A stretch of DNA of 64,000 nt from contig NW_006768774.1 of assembly GCF_000204055.1 (NCBI RefSeq), forward strand, positions 631,079 to 695,078, given 5' to 3'. Below the pieces are notes generated by a model. It searched no databases. It was given only the letters and a program-made list of their open reading frames with translations, and was not told where the DNA came from. The position numbers were made by a program, and so were the translations under genes. This document shows, in pieces, positions 1-8,669 of the stretch. Source of the stretch: Melampsora larici-populina 98AG31 (taxonomy: Eukaryota; Basidiomycota; Pucciniomycetes; Pucciniales; Melampsoraceae). Positions within the stretch are counted from its first letter, which is position 1. Every line of letters begins with the position of its first letter.

Positions 1-50
1 ATTTCAGTGCACTAGTCATTGTGTTCTTAGGTGGTCAGGCTCTTCATAGT
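1..50 (+). pseudogene. alpha-kinase-like exon, 5' piece before insertion
   Basis: A splice acceptor (TTCTTAG) ends at 30, and 31-50 is open in the frame that continues at 25967 when the 25.9-kb nest and one copy of the ATAGT duplication (46-50) are removed. The joined exon starts VVRLFIVSKSLW. This is the upstream remnant of the gene the nest destroyed; the rest lies beyond the left edge. Assignment rests on the downstream piece at 25962-26212. Confidence 0.45.
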
Positions 51-80
51 TGTAAGGATACATATAGTATGGCTTTAGAC
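51..80 (+). repeat. 5' LTR of outer element, first part
   Basis: These 30 bp are identical to the first 30 bp of the 3' LTR (25656-25685). In the 3' LTR the next bases are AGGAAGGAT; here that continuation appears only at 6382, after the DIRS element. Confidence 0.85.
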
Positions 81-133
81 ATCCATTCTCCTCAATGCGC
101 GTTGAGTGAGTTTGGGTAGGCTGAGTTTGTCTT

Positions 134-161
134 GTTTTAACCAGAGTACTCTGGTTAAAAC
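134..161. repeat. 28-bp perfect palindrome in DIRS 3' end
   Basis: The 28 bases are their own reverse complement, centred on GTAC. They lie 54 bp inside the end of the DIRS element. Confidence 0.9.
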
Positions 162-276
162 CTCTTTGTGCTCTTACAAGCACACGTGTTACGTACATCC
201 GACCCATGAGCGGTCTCTTTACTGAGTTAGTCAAGAGAGCGCGGGTTGGGGTAGTGAAGGCCCGGCCTGGGCCTGC

Positions 277-294
277 TTGGTTTTCGAAAACCAA
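277..294. repeat. 18-bp perfect palindrome in DIRS 3' end
   Basis: TTGGTTTTC followed directly by GAAAACCAA, a perfect inverted repeat with no spacer. It is the second palindrome within 220 bp of the DIRS end. 295-706 has no ORF and is taken as the 3' untranslated region. Confidence 0.85.
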
Positions 295-706
295 CCCTGG
301 TTTCCAACCACCAAGTTGGCCCCGGCGTGAGTTCTCCATCTCAGACCCCCCCACCCCCCTTGGTCTGTCAGTGCGCCTGGTGTGCCTGTCGTGTGTGTGT
401 GCCTTGGTCTCCCGTTCTCAGGAGCGTGTTTGTGCATCCTGAGCCTACCAGGCACACCCCAACACGCACATCAGGCGCCTGGGCTCCTGGCGTCTTCTAT
501 CGCCTTCTGAACTCTCGCATCTACGTCGATCTCATTCTGACGCCACTTACTTCTCTACTGAATTGGTCTGGAAATAAGGTTTCGATTCCTTGTTCACTGC
601 TCTCACTTCTCACACGTGGTGTCTGGTCTCTCAAGTTATTGTCTCAATTCTCTCCTCCCCTTTTTCTTTTCTTTTCTTTTTTCCAATGTGTGAGTGCGAC
701 AAATGA

Positions 707-1774
707 TTAATAATCTGTTTTATTCTTCCAATCTGCATTGTGAATTGCTAATAGAAACTGTTCGGTATCTTCAACATCCTCCTGACTATATGCCTTCAAA
801 TACCGTAGGTATGTCAACGACAACCATCTACCCTGCTTGGCGATCTTCTCCATTAGTGTACCTAGATTGAAACGTAGCGAAGCACCACCAACCCAGAAAG
901 AGTGGCCACTCCAGGTTCCAACGCTCGATTTCCCCCAAATTTTCTCCACAGCATTCACGAACCATGTCTTGGTCAACGGTCTAACTTCCCCTCGCTCTCG
1001 AGCTGTGAATAGGAAACTATCTGGGCTCTGATTTGGCTGTCTTGCCATCCAACGTTTAATTGCGGCCACCGGGTCGAGGACGTTCATTTGTTGCTGAAGG
1101 TGTATTTCTTGTATCTTGCCCGGTGCTGCCGTCTTGGCCTTCCGCAGCTGTAGCTTCACGAACAATGTTCCTTTCTTAGATCCAAACTCTACATGTCGTC
1201 TCAAGATCGCCCCGCTTTTGAAGGTTGTTTGCAAGAGTTCACCTAGCCGCACCATCCCCCAGAAGGCTACTAAGCCTACTGTTCCCGCCAACTGTTCCGT
1301 CTCTGTTCCTCTGTACGTCTCCTCTAATAATTTGAACAGTTGCCGTATCATGATGGGGTTTTTGATTGTTACTAATTCCTTTTCTTCTTCCCAACGTTTC
1401 GTAGCTGCCAGGAGGGTCTTTACAACGGCTGGGTGTGCTGTCGGTATTGCCGTGTGTCGGACAATGTTCCATGCACGTATACCGTCAAGATACTTCTTTA
1501 CTGTCGTGGATCCGATGGGTTTCTTAGGTCCGTCTTCCCCTGATTCCCCTGCCCATGCTATGAAGTTGTATACGTCGGTATCTGAAATTGGTTCGTCTGC
1601 GTTGAAGCCAGCTGAAGTCTTATCTTTAAATTCTATAAACTTGCTCATTCCAGCGCTGTAACCTGCGAGTGTTGTTTTCGCCCAACTCCCTGATGCAGCA
1701 TGACGTCCTGCTCTCGAGGCTCCCTGTGCTGCGTCTCTGAAGTGACTCGGTAGGTTTGTTGGTAGGTCTGCCAT
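707..1774 (-). pseudogene. DIRS tyrosine recombinase, one catalytic Arg lost
   Basis: A 355-residue ORF with the fold of a phage-integrase-like (tyrosine) recombinase, which would integrate the circular DNA copy of the element. Visible: an N-terminal core-binding part, the first Arg box (FWGMVRLGEL, about residue 175), the His box (SGHSFWVGGAS, about 285) and the C-terminal GRW..YLRYL with the nucleophile Tyr. In DIRS recombinases the His box reads H-S-F-R; here the Arg is Trp. The codon is TGG (minus strand of 893-895), one CpG transition from CGG. The ORF is full length, but the enzyme should be inactive. It shares a frame with the RT ORF upstream, separated by stops. Confidence 0.8.
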
Positions 1775-1837
1775 TTACGATTGTTCGATGTTACTGGTTT
1801 GGTCTGACTCAGTCGGCTGGTTTTCCAGGTGCTCTTT

Positions 1838-3580
1838 CTAACGTTCTTGGACGATGCGGTGTCGGAGGTCTTGCGGGATTTCAATTTCAACCATGTTTGA
1901 TACGTGTTTGGAAGAATCAAAGCCCCGTGATAGTCTATCTGCGGCGTTATCCTCCGATGACACTCGGCGAACCTCGATACACGATTGATCCCTGATCAAT
2001 AGGTCCTGTAGTTTTCTCCACTCCAAATTTACCTGGCGATCTCGCGATTTCCCGTTTCTGATGGCGTGTTCTGTCACGGTATTGTCAGTCAGCATCAGGA
2101 ACCGCTCGCCCTGTACCTTTCTCAGTCTTCTCAGGATAATGTAGCCCAAACGTGCAGCTACTGTTTCCGCCCACGTGATCCCCCGGTTTTTGCCTTCCCC
2201 GGTCCATTCCCATCCCCGCCTCAACTTAAACTTTGACCACCTCTTTCCCAATATTATCCCAATTCCGTAAGACGTGGATGCGTCTCCTACCCATCCAACG
2301 TTTACTAAACTTGGCTTTGGGATGAGACGTCGAGGTATCGCTGAACTGAGGACTTCCAACCAAAAGAGTAAGTCTTCCCTCACGGGTTCTGGTATGTTGT
2401 GTGTTGCTGACTTGTGAACCCATTATGCTGTGGAGCGATAAATATCTACGCAGTAGCAGCTCATCTGCGGAAAGACCATCGATGTGTGGTTGAGTCTACC
2501 TGCCAGGCTTTGTACGTCTTTAAACTTGTGAGATTTAGATTGTAAGAAATTCCTGATCTCCTCTATCCTGGCATCTATCTTTTCTTGTGGTAGTTGGACC
2601 GTTTTATCGTCACCATTCCAAATGAATCCAAGGTAATGTTGCTCGACATTGAAGTCATTCCTCTTCTCCACGTTCTCAACTACCCCCATTTCAGTACTTA
2701 ATTTTGATATGTCTGTCAACGTAAACGGTGAAGGCTCATCTACCGCTTTCACAAACATTGTATCATCCACCCAGCGGAACACCGCCAGGAGTGGGAATCT
2801 AGCTAACATGATTGCCTTCCGAGTATCCGCGACTTGGCCAAATACTCCGCAACCGGCAACCCCCCCGAACGTAATCCTAGTATCCAGGAGGACTTCGTCG
2901 TCGAATGTTAGTATCATCAGAAACCTCCACTGTCCTGGAGCCGTTGGCACCTGACGGTACGCCTTTGCCCAGTCGAAGATCGCCAACAGAACTCGACCTT
3001 TATATGACGTGAGGAACTCTGCTACTATTTTGAAATTGTCCCACGTTGTACTGAAGTCATCTTTATCGACTTCTGCATTCACTGATCTTATCCCTGGTTT
3101 GTTTCTAGGGAAGGACAAGTCGTTTATTGGACGAGTTGAGCCATTTCCGTTTACTACTGCTCCGATCAGACTGGTCCGGAAAAATCCTAGCTTCTCGAAG
3201 GCTTCCTCCTTAGAAAACGGCCCCGCCATTTGACCAGCTTCCAGTTCGATCCTAAAATTCTCGAGGATCTTCTCCTTTGCTGCCAACGCCGATGGGTGGT
3301 TAGGAGGGCAAAAGTATCGCACCCCTGGTACAAAGGTGTTCCGTACACCTTGGTCAAAACCATCGCGTAGGCCTTTAAGGATCCTTGTATACTTTGATAG
3401 TAGACCACAACTCAGCAATTCTCTCTCCCACACCTGCAAATTCATTTTGCATTTGACGTGCGATGGCCATTTTGGCGAACTTCTCAGCTGTTCTTTTGGA
3501 CTCGAATTTGGGTCTATTGTGGATCTGTGGGCATTGGCGAAAAGTTGGGTGTACATAGGTGATTCCTTTTGGTAAGTCAA
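1838..3580 (-). pseudogene. DIRS reverse transcriptase-RNase H
   Basis: The RT part (3580-2426) shows FDWAKAYRQVP, the TFGGVAGCGVFG motif and the RT box RWVDDTMF (V-D-D instead of Y-x-D-D, usual for DIRS elements). The RNase H part (2383-1838) keeps all acidic positions: VGDAST, WAETVA, TDNTV and EDNAAD. The two halves are in one frame, interrupted by a single TAA at 2423-2425 (minus), explained by CAA to TAA. Without it, this is one polyprotein of about 580 residues. The product copies the element's RNA into DNA. Confidence 0.85.
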
Positions 3581-3705
3581 TCAATTCTCACATGTCTCAC
3601 TCTCAGGGGTTTGGGCTACGTCTATGGACTGTAGCACATAAGGCGTGATTTCTTCCATAACTGAGGGAGGAACTTTGATTTCATTACATCAAGTTTTGGT
3701 AGGGC

Positions 3706-5106
3706 TTACTGTCTGTTGTTGCGACCTTTCCCCTTTGATCCCCTTGGGCTACGACTACGCAACGAGCTTCTCCTGCGGTACTTCGACCGATCATCTCTCC
3801 TGTAGTGTTCTCTTCCTCCGTTTCTGTCACACTCTCTGTAAGACTCCTTGTACCTTCCACAATCATCCTCCCAACGACGGTAATTCAACCTGCCTTCTCT
3901 CCCCATCATTGCGACTTGTCTTTGCTCAGTCGACATGGTTCTCCATTGTGCCAAAGGAATCCAAGTGCCCTGTGTGGATGGTTGTGAGTAGGAGGGCGTT
4001 GTCGTCACTGCTTTCTGATACACCGTGTCGTAAGTGGTTTTCTTCGCGGTTGATGCGAGCGTAGATGATTTGGGGAGGCCGGACGATGGGTTCAAGTGGG
4101 CCAGGGGGCCTCCTCCTGCGTAAGGGTTTGTCCGATAGGCCCGTTCATGCTGGGTGTCGGCTTGGATCCTCGCTGCCTCAAAAATGGCAGTCTGGAGTTT
4201 GCTGAAATTGCGGATTCGATTGTCGATTGTTTCCAGCATCACTCCCAGTCGGATCCGTACACAGTAGCGAAGGGATACCATCCACCCGAAATCATCTCGT
4301 AAGCCTATCACCACGTTCTTGTGACCCGCAAACCGTTCTGACAGTGTCTGCCAACCTGCCTCCTCCACATATTTGATGTACAGGCCTATACAGTCTATCC
4401 ACTCCTCGAATTGCATTGTCAATTCATCGGGAGGAGGTTGGCCACCGTAAACTCGGAGGGAAGCACTGCCATCATCTATCTCCGACTCTGTTGGAGCCTT
4501 TCTCCTACTCCACTCCGTTTGGTCGTCCATCAGAAAGTACTTATCAAAAGCGGTAAGGGGAATGTATGATTTAAAAGTTTTAAGCCAATGCGTTAAAACC
4601 GGGGACAGTTGAGGTAGGCCTTTTTCCATCTCCTCTGTTGTATCTGCCACTAACAACCGTCCGTTCTCAACTACATCCCCGTTCCTTAGAACCATCCAGC
4701 CCTTCTTTGCCGCCATCAGCACTTTCACCTGCTCAGCCTCGTCAATATCCTCTTGAGTCAGTTGGGGGATTAGTTCCGATCTGTTGACGTAAGGTGTCTC
4801 TTCAAACCTCCGCTGGGTTGGGAGTTTGCAAGACATCGTGATGGTCTGTGCTGGAGCGTAAACTGGTGCCGGTTGTGCCCGCAACGGCGCTTCGTGATGT
4901 TGGTAGAGGGGGGGTGCTAAACCTGTGGGTCCTAGAGGAGCCGAGGTGAACTTCGGAGCCGGCCTGGAGGTCTGAGTCGGGCCAGGTGCAATATGTGTCG
5001 AGTAGAGCGCATGGTTCTGGGTTCGAGCCGGGAGGGGGTTGAGGTGGGTAGGGCGTGGTTGTGCTACTACCTCCTGTCTGATCTGACCAGCTAATGGTAC
5101 GGTCAC
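3706..5106 (-). CDS. DIRS gag-like protein
   Basis: An open frame of 466 residues at the position of ORF1 in DIRS elements, directly upstream of the RT. The N-terminal 100 residues are rich in Pro, Ala and Gln. The middle (about 110-330) is a compact region of the kind seen in gag proteins (LTHWLKTFKSYIPL, EEWIDCIGLYIKYVEEAGWQ). The C-terminus is an Arg/Ser-rich basic tail that could bind RNA. There is no CCHC knuckle. The upstream boundary is uncertain because no ATG marks the ORF start; it opens from a GTG. Confidence 0.6.
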   Translation of the reverse strand: MTVPLAGQIRQEVVAQPRPTHLNPLPARTQNHALYSTHIAPGPTQTSRPAPKFTSAPLGPTGLAPPLYQHHEAPLRAQPAPVYAPAQTITMSCKLPTQRRFEETPYVNRSELIPQLTQEDIDEAEQVKVLMAAKKGWMVLRNGDVVENGRLLVADTTEEMEKGLPQLSPVLTHWLKTFKSYIPLTAFDKYFLMDDQTEWSRRKAPTESEIDDGSASLRVYGGQPPPDELTMQFEEWIDCIGLYIKYVEEAGWQTLSERFAGHKNVVIGLRDDFGWMVSLRYCVRIRLGVMLETIDNRIRNFSKLQTAIFEAARIQADTQHERAYRTNPYAGGGPLAHLNPSSGLPKSSTLASTAKKTTYDTVYQKAVTTTPSYSQPSTQGTWIPLAQWRTMSTEQRQVAMMGREGRLNYRRWEDDCGRYKESYRECDRNGGREHYRRDDRSKYRRRSSLRSRSPRGSKGKGRNNRQ

Positions 5107-6381
5107 ACTGCTCTCGGTGTTTGATGACAGCTCCTCAGCTACCAGGGTGTACGGGCGTACGTTTGGGAGACCACTACCGCCTGCGGCCGGAATTCTTTCG
5201 CCGTTCTCACCTCTGGTGCTTTCGGCGGACTGGTTCTCGATGTATGCCTGCAGAGCCTTGGCTTCGGAGTAACGGCCATCAGCATGTAGCTGGTCTACCC
5301 TGTCGTTCAGGCTTTGGTTTGCCGCCGGGAAGATTGTCTCTTGAGCTGAACAAACGTTAGGTAAGAGAGTTCACATTATCAGATATCTTTCTTCAAAACT
5401 TGGCATGATTTTGATCTTCGTCGCTGACTCCCCCTCTCTCCCATAGGGTTCTTGGAGTGTACTCCACCCCTTAAGGGTATCTTGGAGGCATTTTCTCGTC
5501 TACCCCCCCCCACATGGGGATCTTGGGTTTCTCAAAACAGGTTCCTGGGCCTCTGGCCCCCTGATCACGATGATTCTTTCTCCTTTGTCTTGGATCTCTT
5601 GGGTTCTAGTAGTGGGTGGAGAGAGAGAGAGGGGAAGAAAAGAAAGTGGGAGGTTGTTTTGAGAACAGAAAGCTTACCTGGCTCGGAGAACCGATCTGTG
5701 TATTGATCACCCTCCCTAGATGGAGTCGGGCTTGTTGGACTGAGGGCTCGTTCTTTCCCCTTATCGGCGGATGGGCGCCAGGAAACTCCGTCATCATTGT
5801 TGGAACCGATGAGGGGGCCTTGCAAGACCATCGCGGTGTCGTCCATTAACTCCTCTAGCTCGTTGTCTTCCAGAGGTACTCCGTCAAGCTCGTCCTCCCC
5901 TTGCAGGTTTGAAATTCAGGTTCATTGATGTCCGGAAATTGGGGGACCATTGGTGTTCCTTTGTGGCGTGGCTAGGGGAGGACCTGGAAGCTGTCCAAGA
6001 GCGACTGATCTTGATCGTGTCCAGGTTAATTGTGCAGCCCGTTGGGCGGCTTGTTTCATCGCTTGTTCTAATGCCGTTCCTGAAGTCATGTTTAATCTTT
6101 AAGAAATATATAACTTCAATGATTTTCTCAGCGCAAAGAATCGAGCTACCGTGTTTTGGTAGCGTGAGAGGTTAGTCGAGGTGATCTCTTGCAAGGGCTT
6201 GCTGACGGATGTATCGATCCGTCTGAGAGTGACAATTCAGGTGGTGAAAAAGTGCCACGCTGTATTGCGCCAGAGTTTCTCAACATTCTGAGCAAGTGGC
6301 CTTTCACAGCCTGAACTTTCACGTCTCGTGCAAGCCCTGATCATGGACAATCAAACCACCTGTGTTATGGTGGTTCTGGCT
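5107..6381 (-). other. DIRS 5' leader region, no gene seen
   Basis: About 1.27 kb upstream of the gag-like ORF without a credible coding frame. It has C-rich and GA-rich runs near 5500-5640. Small stem-loops lie at 6213-6230 (ACGGAT/ATCCGT arms) and 6354-6375 (AACCACC/GGTGGTT arms) just inside the element end. It probably carries the promoter and the terminal sequences used in circularisation. Confidence 0.4.
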
Positions 6382-6571
6382 AGGAAGGATTCTGCTTACT
6401 CTCACTTAGCCCTGGCTCCACATTGGGTTCTCTTCTCTTCACGAACCCCGACTGGAGCTAGCTAGCTAACTTGTAATGCAAAACGAGTCCTAGATAAGTT
6501 TCCAGTGGTTAAATCCACTGTGAGAAGTCTCCAAGAGTCCTAGTGAAGGTTCCCTTATTGAGAACCTTACA
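6382..6571 (+). repeat. 5' LTR of outer element, second part
   Basis: This matches 25686-25961 but lacks about 86 bp that the 3' LTR has between two copies of a GGTTCTCTTCTCTTC...GGAGCTAG segment. It ends ...GAACCTTACA like the 3' LTR. The reassembled 5' LTR is 220 bp. Confidence 0.85.
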
Positions 6572-6985
6572 CTTTTTTATCCAGTTCTCTTAAACCTTAT
6601 TTCTCTTTTTCTCGACAACCTTGACATTCTTGACACCTTGAACATTGCAAACCACAACTTGACTGCCAATCTTATGTCATTCAATTTGCCATCCAACTTC
6701 ATTGCCAAACCTGACGCCATCTTAAGAAAATTGCAACCATCTGAACCTGCCAAATCCCCGCCAGCACCTTGTCCACTTTGTTACAATTGGGTACCCAAAG
6801 GAGAAGACATTGACACACCCAATAGAACGCTACAAACTATCTTTCCTTTGTCATCTCATACATTATACTACGACCACAGAAGCCGACCCAACTCTTACGC
6901 CTGATACACAAGTAGCCCGAGAATTCTTCAGTAAAGCTCAGTTGACAACACCAATTGTATCCAGAAGTTTCATTTTCACGCCAAT
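6572..6985 (+). pseudogene. Outer element: leader and start of gag
   Basis: The leader after the LTR and the start of a gag-like frame. Coding shifts between two frames (open from 6638 and from 6810), so at least one indel is present. The frame open to 6985 (ending SRSFIFTP) joins in frame to 13974 once the CACTA-like element and one AAT are removed, giving FIFTPMQQLPAGG. No tRNA-type primer site was recognised after 6571. Confidence 0.5.
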
Positions 6986-7109
6986 CACAGGGGCCAAAAT
7001 TGATGCTCACATACATGTGATCATTGTAGACTTTTTTGAATTGTCCAAAAAAGATTCATTTTCTCTCAGATTCATTCAATTCACCTTTTGGTTGTGTTCA
7101 GGTGATTAG

Positions 7110-7279
7110 TGTTATGAGCCATAGCCTTATACTTAGACAATATGCTTGTACCAGAACCACCGTATACTTGGGATCCTGGTGGACAGACTTCTGTCTTTCC
7201 TCACGTTGCAATCCATATCTACTAGGAAGGGGACCTTACTACACTCTTGCATCTCACCAACTCACGCCCAGTCCTAACA
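7110..7279 (+). repeat. Chromovirus 5' LTR
   Basis: 170 bp, TGTTATGAGCC...GTCCTAACA. GTATAC at 7162-7167 may be the TATA element. The self-priming complement (7203-7212) predicts that the transcript starts near 7203, so U3 would be about 93 bp. Confidence 0.95.
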
Positions 7280-7280
7280 T

Positions 7281-7290
7281 ATTGCAACGT
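7281..7290 (+). promoter_or_regulatory. Self-priming primer-binding site
   Basis: ATTGCAACGT, one base after the 5' LTR, is the exact reverse complement of ACGTTGCAAT at 7203-7212 inside the LTR. In the Tf1/sushi group the 5' end of the element's own mRNA folds back and primes reverse transcription from such a site. No tRNA complement was recognised here. Confidence 0.7.
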
Positions 7291-7587
7291 CTATTTCGAG
7301 ATCCAAGAGTTCAAGAATCGAAAACGAGTAAAGAAGAAGAAAGAAAGTCGACTCAAGTCCGAGAAGTTTTAAAAGAAAAAAGAAATTCAAGATCTAGATT
7401 TACAAGAAGTTTAAAGTTTAAATTAAAGTATCCCCACAACCAAGCAATCAGTATCAAATAAAGTTTAAAATTGGTTGAACCGATCTACATCCGCAACCCA
7501 CATAACTTAGTCACAACGCCGGAATTCACACTACCTGGAAGCCCATCCTCCGCAGGGCTGAACTTCGAAGATACAGTCGAAGACAAC

Positions 7588-8669
7588 ATGTCAAACGTAA
7601 ACCTTGACAAAGTCATGCGACAAATCAACGAACTGAACAACAGGCTCAACAAAGAAGCTCGACTCCGTCAGGAGGAAGCTATTCGCCGCCAGAACGCTGA
7701 ACGCTTAGCAGAACAAAGGCTTATGCAATTAGAGGAGTTGAGAAACTCGACTCAAACGCACCCTCAAGCTCCTGTATCGTCGAACCCTCATCCGAGCATC
7801 CCTGTAGTATTGCATGTAAAGCCTCCGAAAGTAGCTACTCCGGATAAATTTGACGGGTCTAAAGGACCAAAGCCGAAGTTTTTTTAAATCAACTGAATCT
7901 TTATATGCAGATGAATGCGAGCTCGTTTGCAGATGAAAAGTCACGAGTCATTTTTGCGATGTCGTATATGACTGGCAAAGCAAGCATTTGGAGTCAATCG
8001 TTAACGGATCAAATCCTAAACGAAGACCAGGCTCATTTAGTTACCTGGAAATCTTTCACTACCTCTTTTAAAGCGACTTTCTTTGATACGGAAAGGGTAG
8101 CCAAGGCTGAACGCGAACTTCGTGCATTATCACAAACTCAATCTGTGTCCGATTACTGGATCAAATTTGCTGAACTAGCGCTGGTAGTTAAGTGGCCTGA
8201 GTCAGTCTTAAAATCTCAATTCGAGCAAGGCCTTAAAACAGAAATATCTGTATACATGATCCGAGACGAATTTGAAAAAGTTGAAGAAATGGCTCAAATG
8301 GCGATCAAACTTGACAACAAGATCAACAAACGTGTCAAGGATATTGGTAGTTTCAGTGCTGGAAACTCAAACCCGACTGCCCCAACCCCTGCTCGAGACC
8401 CTGATGCCATGGATTGTTCTGCATACCGACTAAACATATCGTCTGATGAATATAAACGAAGAGGTGCTACGTGGTCGTGTTACAAATGTGGAGGAAAGGA
8501 TCATCTCATTGCTGAGTGTCCGATGTTGAAGAAGAAGGTCTTTGGAAATTCTAGATTTAATGAAGTTGCAAAACTGAAAGCAAGAATAGCTGAACTTGAA
8601 GGAAAGAATGATGGGAATGAGGAGGGAAGAGCTGAGTCGTCAAAAAATGGCGAAGCTCGGGATTGTTAG
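7588..8669 (+). pseudogene. Chromovirus gag, one frame break
   Basis: Gag starts at ATG 7588 (MSNVNLDKVMRQINELNN), with a coiled-coil-like N-terminus. It then has the capsid-type retrotransposon gag domain (YMTGKASIWSQ, about 7960; LRALSQTQSVSDYWIKF, about 8120-8180) and a CCHC knuckle CYKCGGKDHLIAEC (8480-8521). The tail is Lys/Glu-rich. Codons before 7885 and after it are in different frames; a run of seven T (7879-7885) seems to lack one base. That may be a real mutation or an assembly error. The stop is at 8667-8669; pol is in the -1 frame. Confidence 0.85.
8642..8648 (+). promoter_or_regulatory. Candidate -1 frameshift site between gag and pol
   Basis: The heptamer A AAA AAT is positioned on gag codons (TCA AAA AAT) as X XXY YYZ. 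A -1 slip puts ribosomes into the pol frame, which is open from a TGA at 8633-8635 onward, while gag stops at 8667. The slip must therefore occur between 8636 and 8666, and this is the only canonical heptamer there. Confidence 0.55.

Larger units (their letters stand above)
81..6381 (-). mobile_element. DIRS-type tyrosine-recombinase retrotransposon
   Basis: This 6.3-kb element sits inside the 5' LTR of the outer element. Comparison with the uninterrupted 3' LTR fixes both borders: GGCTTTAGAC|ATCC at the left and TGGCT|AGGAAGG at the right. There is no target-site duplication, as expected for a tyrosine-recombinase element that integrates a circular intermediate. On the minus strand the order is gag-like ORF (5106-3706), RT plus RNase H (3580-1838) and tyrosine recombinase (1774-707). 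There is no methyltransferase domain. I found no convincing terminal inverted or split direct repeats, but the 3' region (81-700) holds two long perfect palindromes. Confidence 0.8.

Noticed and set aside
1116..1661. 181-codon plus-strand ORF opposite the DIRS recombinase
   Set aside because: Antisense shadow of the recombinase ORF, without any domain of its own.
81..6381. Terminal inverted or split direct repeats of the DIRS element
   Set aside because: Comparing 81-700 with 5350-6381 on both strands by eye gave no match long enough to report.
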